From positions 1 through 11,144 of the forward strand of contig JASANE010021150.1 of the NCBI GenBank assembly GCA_030248225.1: 11,144 bases of DNA, in the 5' to 3' direction. The stretch comes from Trileptium ribeirensis (taxonomy: Eukaryota; Nematoda; Enoplea; Enoplida; Thoracostomopsidae). The notes under the pieces are model-generated. The model was not told the origin of the DNA and searched no databases. It saw only the letters and a program-made list of their open reading frames with translations. This document shows positions 1-8,711 of this stretch, piece after piece; position 1 is the stretch's first letter; the number at the start of each line of letters is the position of its first letter. Made by a program: the position numbers and the translations under genes.

Positions 1-1620
1 TCCCTCTATACGTGTTTATGACAGTACACTTTTTAAATATTAGTCTTCATTGTTAGTACCCGCCAACAGCGCAACATTCTTAATGTAAGACAGTTTCTGA
101 ATAAACATAACGTATTTCCCGTGTGTGCCAGTGCAACTAATTACGGCCAATCATTCTCCATGCCTGAGAATTCCAACCACAATGAAACTGTAAAATGAGA
201 ATGTGTATTTGCCTTCTTTCGGAGATCACACCTCTCGCTCAAACACCTCCTAGAAGTAGGGTCGGGGCGTGTTTAGCGGGACACAATGTTCCAAACAATC
301 GATTTAAATTCTAGAAGAGGAGTTGTGAACGTTGCAACATTGTTGCGGGAAATTGTTGTAACCATAGGGGTGAACAAAAAACAGAGGCGCACAACTTACG
401 CTAGCAGAGGAGAGACCCCACCTCCGTCTCAGATTTTGGGTCACAAATCTATGATTCTTCCTGTTGGCTTTCAATATGTCTATCTTTTTGTGTGCGTATA
501 ATATTATTAAACTCTGTACAAAAACAATTTTCTGGCCTATTTGACCAATTAATACGTTCAAATATCACTCGTGCTCATGTTAGTTGGAATGTCATAATAG
601 TCACAAAACATTCCATGCCAGCCGCGACGGAAATTGTTCTGAATCTATAGTATACTACAGTTTTGCTTATGTCGATATAATATGATATCTACCTATTTTT
701 TACGTAAATTTTGAAATTAGGCATTGCAATGTATGGGCTTTTAAACCAGGCATTATTCCCCTAATATCATACATTATGCCCAACTAAACTCAGTAACTAA
801 AATGGGCTTTTATATTGTGAAACAATATAGTGTCGGCTTTTTGGTATAAAAAAATTCATAACACCGCCGACTTATAAGTCGTTCTCACTTAGAATTCACG
901 TCAATAAATAAACACCGAGATAAGGGTCTTTTGATTCTGAAGCGGATTTCAGTAACCATATCTCGTCCCGCTAACTATACATGTATATTTAAATAAGTTA
1001 TATTTACTAAACACAAACGCTCATAACGACGTAAAACAACTGATTTTGCAGAAACCGCGGTAAAACCACGTCAAAACGCTTTCGCTTACGCGATTTAAGT
1101 GATCAGAGAATTCAGTCTTGATTCTGTAATGTCGCTGTATTTTGGGCATTACTTCATTCGCTCACTCTTGCCTCACTGCTTATGACACGATGCTCTTCCG
1201 CTCACTCCATTTCAGTTTTTGACCTATTATCACGACTTATGGTTTGCAAATGTTGCATTTTCCCGCTTTGGAGATAAGACTCAGGCACCAGGACTTACAC
1301 TGCGAAAACACCACTCTTTACCCCAAAATTTTCATAACTTTTGAATACATTTTACAGGATATAGTCCATACATTTTGTCTCTTGTACTGTTTCAACATAA
1401 GCATTGTTAAATTTAGTTAACTGTATATACGTAATACTGCAATAAAACAAACATTATACTTAATTAGCGGAACAATAATTATGGGAATATATGTTTTAAT
1501 TACAAATACGGAGAAATATACAGACAAACGATAGTCAAGAAGTTCGAAAACAACATGCAGGAGTATCAGATTATACATATGCATAGAGGCGCAGCACGCT
1601 GTTCATAAGTGAGGGAGTGC
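1..1620 (+). repeat. Left arm of the giant palindrome
   Basis: This is the left half of the inverted repeat. It is AT-rich, with interspersed blocks that pair strongly with the right arm. An example is the run around 775-800 (ATGCCCAACTAAACTCAGTA), which is found inverted near 2505-2530. Several short open frames exist (for example 286-501), but they carry no recognisable domain and the mirrored region does not preserve them as a protein. I therefore call the arm non-coding. The outer end coincides with the window edge, so target-site duplications cannot be examined here. Confidence 0.9.
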
Positions 1621-1657
1621 TAGGAAAAAATTACGTTGTTCGTCTTGTCAATATGTG
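1621..1657. other. Loop at the centre of the palindrome
   Basis: The perfect 30-bp inner stem (1554-1583 with 1678-1707) is followed by a partly paired zone. Its last convincing pairing is GGGAGTGC ending at 1620 with GCACTCTCC starting at 1658. About 37 bases remain unpaired, so the structure has a short single-stranded tip rather than a long unique spacer. This loop is the only part of the 3.3-kb region with no inverted counterpart. Confidence 0.7.
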
Positions 1658-3365
1658 GCACTCTCCTGCTCCATCTCTGCATATGTATAATCTGATACTC
1701 CTGCATGTTGTTTTCGAACTTCTTGACTATCGTTTGTCTGTATATTTCTCCGTATCTATTGTCGTAAAACATGTCCATGACTTGCTTGTTCCGCTAATTA
1801 AGTATAATGTTTGTTTTATTGCAGTATTACGTATATACATTAACTGAATTTATAATGAATGTTAACAATGCTTATGTTTTATTGAAACGGTACAAAAAAG
1901 ACAAAATGTATGGACTATATCCATTAAACGTGCTCAAAATGTATTCAAAGTTATGAAAAATTTTGGGGGTGAAGAGGTGGCTACTAATGTTTTTGACTTC
2001 GCAGATATAAGTCCTGGTGCCTGGGTCTATGTCCAAGCAAAAAATGCAAACATTGGACCATAGTCGTGATAATAGGGTCGGAAACTGAAATGATAACAGA
2101 AGAGCATCGTGTCATAAGTAGCGGTGAGGCAAGTATAACAAATGAAGTAATGCCGAAATACAGCGACATTACAGAATCAAGACTGAATTCTCTCGATCAC
2201 AGCTTTGAATCGCGTAAGGTGGTATAGCGAAAGCGTTTTGACGTGGTTTACCGCGGTTTGCTGCAAAATAGTTGTAATTTTTTACGTTGGTTATGGCGTT
2301 TGTGTTTAGTAAATATAACTTATTTTGATATACATGTATAGTTAGCGGACGAGTATGGTTATACTGAAATCGCTTGGGATCGAAGACCTTGCTGTGGTGT
2401 TTATTTTATTGACGTGAATTATAAACAAATGTATAAGTCGGCATGTATGAATTTTTATACCAAAGCCGACACTATATTGTTTCACAAATATAAAAGCCCA
2501 TTTCAGTTACTGAGTTTAGTTGGGCATAATGCTACATATAATATTGATGCCTCATTTTAAAGCCCATACATTGCAATGCCTAATTTCAAAATTACGTAAA
2601 AATAGGTAAATATCATATTATATATCGACGTACGGCGAAAGGCATTAATACAGCTATTATACTATAGATCTTGCAAACAGCATTCGTACTGGCATGGATG
2701 TTTATAACTATTCGTATCGTGACATTCCAACTGACATGACACAAGTGATATTTGAACGTATTAAGTAGATTGAGGTCAATCAGGCCAGAGTCTTTGTACA
2801 AGTTTAATAATATTATACGCACACAAAATAAACATGCTGAAAACCAACAGGAAAGAATCATGCAGATTTGTAACCAAAATAATATGAGAACGAAGTGTTG
2901 GCAGTCGGGGAATCTCTACTACTGGCTCATTCGCTGAAAATCTAGCGTCAGGTTGTGCGCCTTGTGCTTTTTGTTCACCCCTACATGGTTACGACAAAAA
3001 TTCCCGCAACAATGTTGCAACGTTCACAACTCCTATATCTGCAAGGTTTAACAATCGATCTTTGGAACATCTGTCACTAAACACGGACTGTACTCCTCAG
3101 AAGTGTTTGAGCAAGAAGCGTATAAGATATGCTCAAAAGAAGGCAAAGTCGCGTTCTCATTTTACAGTTTCATTGGTTAAAAATTACTCAGGCATGGAGA
3201 AATGATTGGCCATAATTGCACTGGCACACGCGGAAAAAGTGCGTTATGTCCTCGGAGACTGTCTTACATTAAGAATGTTGCGCTGTCAAGATTTGCAGCT
3301 CAGGGATCTGACAATGAAGACTAATGCTTAAAAAAGTGTACTGTTATCATCAACGCGTATCTGAG
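1658..3365 (-). repeat. Right arm of the giant palindrome
   Basis: This is the reverse-complement partner of the left arm and is about 5% longer because of small insertions. The outermost clear match is GTGTACTGTTATCATCAACG at 3336-3355, which pairs with the start of the window around 5-30. Beyond about 3365 similarity fades into ordinary AT-rich sequence. No coding capacity is recognised. Confidence 0.9.
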
Positions 3366-4257
3366 GAAAGTAAACAATTAATGACAGTAATGCTCGTCTT
3401 CAATTTTGAAAACTTCACCACATTGTGGTTTCCTCAACGTCATTCTTTGATATATGCTTGCTTTATCTGGGTTTAATTATGCATATACTCTGTTGTTTCT
3501 TTATTCGCTTAGGTTGTTCAAATTAAGCCGAATGGCAAAAAATGGGATGAGCTGTGTTCATTAGCATATGTGGCATTTATAATCATTATGCTAGTTTAGC
3601 TTGCTCTAAAATTTCATTCATCAATCATATATTACGTTAAACATCTGGCAACGAAGCAGTTATAATCAGGCATCAAGTTTCCAATGTTGAAATACGGCAG
3701 ATACATTGGATACTAAATAAGCAGCTATTAACACTAACGCATACGTTCTATATTCTATCGTATAATCTTTCTACAATATCACGCAATAGTATAAATTAAT
3801 GTCTATTTAATATTATCACGCCAAATTTTTAACATTTAATAAGATAAGCGCCAAATGAAAGAATGCTACATACATAATGTTGAAATGAAGTTATGATGAA
3901 TCACCTCAACAGTAAACCTTATACATCAAGTAAAAATAAAGTAATATACATATATGTAATTTCAAATGAATAATAGACAAAAGAATAAAACTCTAATATA
4001 ATAATCCTGCGTAAGCCATTTACATTCACTATTCCCGTTACACGCGACGATGTTACAATAATGAAAGGTTATTTTGTGTGACAATAACAGTAAGTTTGCG
4101 TACATACGATGTGTCTATACACATGTATGTAACTGTTGTACAATGTTACTATAACCAAGACAGGAAATTTTCAAATGTCAAAAATATTTTGGAATAAAAA
4201 GCGCTGTGTCGCGAGCGAGCGACGGTCATTTTTGGCAAGTACTGTACATGACATCTA
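3366..4257. other. AT-rich non-coding stretch
   Basis: No open frame of convincing length, splice-bounded exon or RNA gene was found on either strand. The only local structure noted is a small hairpin at 4208-4223 (GTCGC, loop GAGCGA, GCGAC) inside a short CG-rich patch. The stretch lies downstream of the minus-strand gene and may be intron or intergenic DNA. Confidence 0.5.
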
Positions 4258-4617
4258 AACATTTTGAGATGACATTCGGGCCAGGCTTTACTAGACGGAC
4301 CGAACTGGACCCTACAAACAGTCAACCCAACCAGAATTTACTCATTTGAAGCTATTAGAAGAGCTAAAAATTTTTATTTTAAAAAGTTGTTCAAACGCAG
4401 AGATCATAATATTAAAAAACATGAAAATGCTAACCATGTTCAAAGCTCCACTTTTAGAACAAATGTCAACATAAGTGGTGAATTTAATTCGGTGAAAAAC
4501 ACAAATGTCTAGTGAAAGCCTGGCCCCCACGTTCGTCAGATTTTCCCCATGTCCATCAACCCGAGGTGGCAATCCCCATGTTCAAGTAAATCCAAAAACT
4601 TTTATGTCTCAAAATGT
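4258..4617. repeat. Small inverted-repeat element, possibly a decayed MITE
   Basis: Two nested inverted matches frame this segment. GGGCCAGGCTTTACTAGAC at 4278-4296 pairs with 4507-4526 with a single one-base gap. ACATTTTGAGA at about 4259-4269 pairs with TCTCAAAATGT at 4607-4617. The right side carries about 75 extra bases between the two matches, including a short direct repeat of TCCCCATGT at 4544-4552 and 4573-4581. The arrangement suggests a short DNA transposon with degraded ends, but no target-site duplication is convincing and no superfamily can be assigned. Confidence 0.5.
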
Positions 4618-4735
4618 GTTTTTGTATGCAAAATGTTTTTAAAGGTTAATTATAAATATTTCTAATGCAAAAAATCATTTCGAGGCAGTAAACCTGCACG
4701 AAAATATGGAAATATTTAGTATTTTTAAGAAAAAT

Positions 4736-4930
4736 TTATCCCCAACACCACTTTGAAAATGAAAATGGGCCCGCCCGAAGTTTCCACCTCCACTTTTCGG
4801 ACGGCCTTGGGCACGCCAGAAAGTCTACCAAAATTGCGCCGACTGTAGTTTCTGTAGCACCTTTCCAAAGAGATACAGCCTTTTTTAATTTTTGCCACGA
4901 TGTGCAGTGGATGGTATTTGCCACCGAAAC
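4736..4930. other. GC-richer block of unknown origin
   Basis: About 190 bases stand out from the AT-rich surroundings by higher GC content, and the minus strand is open across the block (4924 to 4736, 62 codons). The conceptual peptide is rich in Trp, Lys and Cys and matches no family I recognise. It lacks convincing splice sites and does not resemble the neighbouring coiled-coil exons. A fragment of a transposable element is more likely than an exon. Confidence 0.3.
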
Positions 4931-5669
4931 AAGAAGATCCAGATCAATTCAATTTGCGTGATGTATTTGATTATTTATTTAGTGTTAAAATCACGATAGG
5001 AAGATTGATGGACAATGTAGCATGTTTTCATAGATTGATGTAATCATATTAACAAAAATACAACATCAATGTCAAGAAAATTTAGGATAGTAAATTTATA
5101 CCAAAATCCGAAAATTTTGCGAATCCTAGCGTTGGGCCACATAAAAGATAATTATTGGACAATTCTATAAATAGGAACGGAGATTTAGAAAGGAAAAAGG
5201 TGTATTCTGATTCAAAAGATTCATTTTAAAATCAATAAAAATATTTTTACAAGAAAAAAACGTCACCATATTTTCCTTCAAACACACAAATAATTTTTGC
5301 ACTAACACACGAATTATACAACTAAATTTTAATTTAATTTAAGTTTCAATTAATGAACAAATATTTTTGCACAATAACAAACGAGTCTGATAAGGTGAGT
5401 AATACTCTAAAAATAGCATTCTAATCTTGTATTCCCAAACCATATACTTTAGCTAGACACATGTAAACCTATTGAAAATAATATAATTTCACGCAAATCG
5501 AATGATAAATTAGTTGTCGAATACGTATGCCTGACAGCAACAACAAATTATTGAATGGACTTCGTTATACATTATGCGTGATGTACTAAAGCAAGCTATA
5601 AGAACATTAGCCGTGTAAACTTAAGCGAAATTTAAATAATCAAGCCAACTGTGATTTCTCTAACACGCT
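4931..5669. other. AT-rich non-coding stretch
   Basis: There is no supported gene or RNA here. A consensus-looking plus-strand donor (GGTGAGTAA near 5395-5403) occurs, but no open frame leads into it, so I do not call an exon. Confidence 0.45.
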
Positions 5670-5757
5670 ACTAAAATACTGCTTCAATACTAAAATCACT
5701 TCAACACTGAAATACTAAAATACTGCTTCAATAGTATGCTTTCAACACATCTTTCAA
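5670..5757. repeat. Short degenerate tandem repeat, 44-bp spacing
   Basis: The 20-mer ACTAAAATACTGCTTCAATA occurs exactly at 5670-5689 and again at 5714-5733, and related pieces (TACTAAAAT, CTTCAACAC) lie between and after. This is a two-copy duplication with a 44-bp period, built from a shorter degenerate motif. It is probably a minisatellite seed produced by slippage. Confidence 0.7.
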
Positions 5758-6260
5758 TCAAATGAAAAAAATTAATTAATTATTTAGTTGCTTCTATTGT
5801 GAGGCCGTACATGTTGTAAACAATAATAAATTTATTATGCTACGCTTTATGATAATTTTACTTTATAAACTTATATCAGGTGGTAAAGGTACTGCAGTTG
5901 TGATTTAACCCGTTCGATACATTGCATGGTATGTAGTGGTAGGTAAGTACATTGTATCGGCAATACACAGTTTCTGCTAACAAATCTTACATACTGCGAT
6001 AGAGATAAGGACACACATGGAAAATCAAAATTATGCCGCAACATTCCATCAGAGTTTCTAATGCCTAGAATTATCATAACTATAAACAACTTGGTAATAT
6101 TACTGCACCAACTAAAAATTTTAAAATAGCTTGAAAAAATGCCTGAAACAACTGTAAGCTTTGAAAATGTTTCAAAATTTATTAAAATATTGTTCCAGTA
6201 CACAAAGTTTCATCATATATTACTGAAGTACTGTAACAAAATGGTGGATCTTCATCTTAC
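5758..6260. other. Non-coding stretch downstream of the last visible exon
   Basis: On the minus strand this follows directly after the donor site of the exon ending at 6261, so it should be the start of the next intron. A 110-codon minus-strand open frame (6203-5871) is present. It has no coiled-coil character, no clear splice sites and no recognisable domain, so it is treated as chance. Confidence 0.5.
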
Positions 6261-6419
6261 CGTGGTGAAACCTTGAATATCAGATTTTAACTGTTCAAAT
6301 TCACCACCTTTTTGCACCTCGCGTGCTTCACTTGCCATCCGTAGCTGCTCTGACTGGTCCACTAACTGTTTTTCGTATTGACTTTTAATTTCGTCTAATG
6401 CTTGGTCGTTGCATTCTTC
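6261..6419 (-). CDS. Coiled-coil protein gene, third visible exon (partial)
   Basis: This is an internal exon of 159 bases (53 codons), phase 0 at both ends. On the minus strand it is preceded by an acceptor ending TTCATTTTAG and followed by a strong donor, GTAAGA. The peptide begins EECNDQALDEIKSQYEKQL and ends SDIQGFTT. It is rich in Glu, Gln and Lys with heptad-spaced hydrophobics and no proline, typical of a coiled coil. A Gly-Gly near residue 38 and a Gly-Phe-Thr-Thr end hint at a break in the helix. It shares strand, phase and composition with the exons at 8224-8319 and 9608-10009, so I place all three in one gene. Long coiled-coil proteins (kinesin or myosin stalks, golgins, centrosomal or ciliary proteins) all look like this, so the family is unresolved. 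Confidence 0.75.
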
Positions 6420-6696
6420 CTAAAATGAAACCAGTGATAACACATGGCATCTAATAAAGTCCCACGCGTACAACTTTTCAATATCGTGATAATTATTGCA
6501 AAATTTATCTGCGGTTATGCTACAAATGTCTTTCATGAAAACAACAGTAGGAGATAAAGCAACGACTCGGTGTGTAGGGAGCAATACAATAAATTATTAC
6601 GAGTAAGCGACTGTCGTTATCGCTAGTACAACATTAAGGTTCGTCGGGGAGGGGTTTCAGGTAATACAGTACACGTCCAATAAGAATACAGAGGCA

Positions 6697-6818
6697 AGGC
6701 TAACTTCTCCAAACAGGGGAGAGGAAAGTGGATTGGGGCACGTGGAAATTTTCGCAACCACTTTTGAAAACTGGGTGCCTACTGGTCTGCACCCTTGGCA
6801 AAATTTTTTTCTCTCAAC
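6697..6818 (-). repeat. Old interspersed repeat, copy 2
   Basis: Read on the minus strand, this segment runs AATTTTGCCAAGGG, then GCAGACCAGTAGGCACCC, then AATTTCCACGTGCCCC, then CCCCTGTTTGGAGAA. The same blocks in the same order, diverged, occur at 7025-7139. This locally GC-rich segment is a relic of a repeated element whose family I do not recognise. Confidence 0.55.
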
Positions 6819-7024
6819 GGTAAAACACACTCTAGTTAAGACAAAAACTTGACACTAATTATTTTGTGAAAACACCTTTCCGAAGTTAAAAATTAAATTA
6901 AGTAAAAACTCCTCAATGAAGAGGACCCTGAATAGTGACGTTTTTGCACCGTTTCAGAAGCCATGTATTAGGAACTTTAGCGCTTTTCGTTAAAAATACT
7001 GAATTATAATAGGTTTTAGATTTC

Positions 7025-7139
7025 TAGGCCTCTCCCGTTCAAACAAGGGCAGTTGTTAATGCCTACGGGAAATTCCGTCGCTACCAGTTCCGAACCGGTA
7101 CCTCCCCTGCTCTTGTCCAGTGGCAAAATTTTCACACAA
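7025..7139 (-). repeat. Old interspersed repeat, copy 1
   Basis: On the minus strand it reads AATTTTGCCACTGG, then AGCAGGGGAGGTACCGGTTC, then GAATTTCCCGTAGGC, then CCCTTGTTTGAACGGGAGAG. This parallels the copy at 6697-6818 block for block, with roughly 60-70% similarity by eye. The GGTACCGGTTCGG part vaguely resembles a Pol III B box, so a tRNA-derived SINE origin is possible but weak. The hAT-like element at 7148 is inserted at its edge. Confidence 0.55.
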
Positions 7140-7147
7140 TAGACAAG
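7140..7147. repeat. Left target-site duplication of the MITE
   Basis: TAGACAAG directly abuts the left terminal repeat. It matches TGGACAAG at 7509-7516 at 7 of 8 positions. The single difference is consistent with mutation after insertion. Confidence 0.75.
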
Positions 7148-7508
7148 CAAGGGCGTAGCCAGGGGGGGTTGCGACCCCCCCTTTGGCTCAACCCCAAACA
7201 AAATTTTTTGACTGATTCCGGTTGAAAATCATGTCGAAAATTGTCCTAAAACTAGCTTCTCTCGCGCTAGAAAACAATTACTTTCAACCGTATTTTTGAC
7301 CAAACTTCACATTTTTGTATTAAAAGTCGCTATTTTGGCAACAGTTGCATTTTTCACTTGTTTACGGCGTACTTAAAATACCAATTCTGGAAACCGCTTT
7401 CACATTTCTGAGCCCGATCCTCCTTTCTGAGCGCGACCCCCCCGGACCCCCATTTTAGGAACCCACGCCGGGCGGGGACCCCTTTCAAAATTCCTGGCTA
7501 CGCCCTTG
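7148..7508. mobile_element. hAT-like miniature inverted-repeat transposon (MITE), 361 bp
   Basis: The ends are perfect 16-bp terminal inverted repeats: CAAGGGCGTAGCCAGG at 7148-7163 and its exact reverse complement at 7493-7508. They are flanked by an 8-bp target-site duplication with one mismatch, TAGACAAG at 7140-7147 and TGGACAAG at 7509-7516. An 8-bp duplication and ends starting CA...TG fit the hAT superfamily, although P elements also duplicate 8 bp. The subterminal regions are GC-rich and share the direct repeat GCGACCCCCCC (7171-7181 and 7433-7443), while the middle is AT-rich. No transposase is encoded, so it is non-autonomous and would have been moved by an enzyme made elsewhere. 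From memory, similar GGGCGTAGCCAGG ends occur in repeats of many invertebrates. Confidence 0.88.
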
Positions 7509-7516
7509 TGGACAAG
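7509..7516. repeat. Right target-site duplication of the MITE
   Basis: TGGACAAG directly follows the right terminal repeat and mirrors the left copy with one mismatch. Together with the perfect terminal repeats it fixes both element boundaries to the base. Confidence 0.75.
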
Positions 7517-7979
7517 CCAGACAGATAAGTAGGAATTGCGCCATCCTTTTCAGCAACTCTAATCACTTTACCGTAATAAATGAAATAATTTAAACTTACT
7601 ATTAAAATGAAAACCATGAAATCACGCATCGTTATGGGTGTGACAAGGGACACAGCACTTGTACTATTCCCCACAAAGTTTGCATCAGTCACAAATACGT
7701 GTGACTGAACCGCGTCATCTATTGCCGCAACCTCGAAACTCGTTTTTATCTATGTAATGATTTTAAACAACTATCTCAAAAACGTATTTGTATGACTGTA
7801 TAAGTGATACGTTCCATGCCCATATTACACCATTCACAAGTTAGAAGATAAAATATTTGTGTTTCAGAGTTGTATATCTCGTCAAAACGAATATGAAAAA
7901 TATTTTGATATAAAGTCTGCATTATTTGAGATATATGTGAAAACTTGTCCTTCTTGGCAGGAGAGGGTACCCTGTATAA

Positions 7980-8022
7980 AGTAGGCCTACTATATCCCCG
8001 GGAATACGATACTTTATCCCGG
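7980..8022. repeat. Cluster of short perfect palindromes in the intron
   Basis: AGTAGGCCTACT at 7980-7991 is a perfect 12-bp palindrome. It is followed at once by a CCGGGA/TCCCGG stem (7998-8003 with 8017-8022) around a 13-base loop. No protein-binding family is recognised. It may be a fold in intronic RNA, the end of a decayed transposon, or chance. Confidence 0.5.
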
Positions 8023-8223
8023 CAGGCTACATGTAAGACGCCAAGGGAATATAGTCACTGGTGGCTGAGATATTTACAAAAAAAACTTGCCGAAAGAACG
8101 GACACCAAAAAGATAATATAATGTTCTAATTTATTATGGAATGTTATTGACTATGGGAGACACGCTTCTTACCATGGAAATAAAAAACAACGATAATATG
8201 TATGCTAATAATTGCAAAAATAC

Positions 8224-8319
8224 CTGAGCGTTTATTTGCTCCTCGTAGTTTTGCTGCAAATCCCTGATTTTATTTTCATATTCTGCCCCCATTTGCTCAC
8301 GTTTTTCTAGTTCTTCGAT
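8224..8319 (-). CDS. Coiled-coil protein gene, second visible exon (partial)
   Basis: A small internal exon of 96 bases (32 codons), phase 0 on both sides. Its acceptor ends TTAATTTACAG and its donor is CAG|GTATTT. The peptide starts IEELEKREQMGAEYENKIRD and ends EEQINAQ. It is strongly charged, with hydrophobic residues at heptad-like spacing, no proline and one glycine, so it should form a coiled-coil segment. The open frame continues into flanking intron on the acceptor side, but the composition changes abruptly at the predicted splice site (to Phe, Cys, Asn and Tyr), which supports the boundary. The repeating pattern Glu-Tyr-Glu...Leu-Gln...Tyr-Glu-Glu is reminiscent of kinesin-type stalks, but this is too weak to name the gene. 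Confidence 0.72.
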
Positions 8320-8711
8320 CTGTAAATTAAACAAATAAGTGTTGATATTGCTTACATTTTCATCAAAGTAACGAAAGCATAGACTTATCTGACAAAATGA
8401 CACTTATGTGCAATATTATATAATGCAAATTTGAAAATAAATTCTAAACGTGTTTCAGTTTAAACGCATTAACGAAAACGCAAACTCGACAGAATTTATT
8501 GTTTGAAATAAATAACTGCAGCAGAATGATTGTTTCTGTTGCAAAACATTAAACATTACAAAACACTACGTACGTTTTAAAGTCAAATTTTGGTTCAGTT
8601 TATAGCATTTCTTTCCAAAATTCTCACCGAATGTTGAAAATTTTAATCCACTAAGTAGCAAAAATTCAGATACACCAGTTTTACGTTTTAACGGCGTGAA
8701 ATCGCTTAGCG

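Larger units (their letters stand above)
1..3365. repeat. Giant imperfect palindrome (long inverted repeat)
   Basis: The first half of this region reappears as its reverse complement in the second half, in order and almost end to end. Anchor pairs seen by eye are 21-50 with 3312-3345, about 255-375 with 2985-3115, about 710-890 with 2435-2587, about 930-1140 with 2155-2385, and 1554-1583 with 1678-1707. The pair 1554-1583/1678-1707 is a perfect 30-base match. Between anchors there are substitutions and small indels; I estimate 85-90% identity. No open frame of note occurs in either arm, and the short ones are not conserved between arms. It could be a foldback-type or long-TIR non-autonomous DNA transposon, or two head-to-head copies of one element. 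Pairing reaches the first bases of the window, so the left end may be cut off, and the right boundary near 3365 is approximate. No family is recognised. Confidence 0.93.
6420..8223 (-). other. Intron of the coiled-coil gene, loaded with repeats
   Basis: An inferred 1,804-base intron runs from the donor GTATTT at 8223 to the acceptor TTTTAG ending at 6420. It contains two diverged copies of an old repeat (6697-6818 and 7025-7139), a 361-bp miniature transposon (7148-7508), an unexplained open segment (7498-7749) and a cluster of small palindromes (7980-8022). An alternative exon within it cannot be excluded. Confidence 0.6.

Noticed and set aside
286..561. Overlapping open frames on both strands (71 and 85 codons)
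   Set aside because: They lie in the palindrome arm, are not preserved as proteins in the mirrored arm, and have no recognisable domain.
1617..1847. 76-codon plus-strand open frame across the palindrome centre
   Set aside because: It starts in the loop and runs into the right arm; the composition is intron-like and the paired left arm offers no support.
2613..2937. Open frames on both strands in the right arm
   Set aside because: They are mutually overlapping, short, without domains, and inside the inverted repeat.
1..3365. Palindrome as an assembly or library fold-back artefact
   Set aside because: Artefactual fold-backs give almost identical arms; these differ by many substitutions and indels.
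4342..4572. 76-codon minus-strand open frame
   Set aside because: It spans the AT-rich interior of the small inverted-repeat element, with no domain and no splice support.
5385..5403. Plus-strand exon ending at a GGTGAGT donor
   Set aside because: No open frame or acceptor supports an exon in front of it.
5871..6203. 110-codon minus-strand open frame just after the last visible exon
   Set aside because: It is the second-longest frame, but it has no coiled-coil or known-domain character and no convincing acceptor. The preceding exon ends in a strong donor at 6260, so this is intron.
7031..7139. True tRNA gene around the GGTACCGGTTCGG motif
   Set aside because: No cloverleaf, acceptor stem or proper A box could be found; a diverged copy nearby indicates a repeat.
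7016..7201. 61-codon minus-strand open frame with a Gly/Pro-rich start
   Set aside because: It runs from the MITE's left end into the old repeat; it is explained by GC-rich transposon sequence, not a gene.
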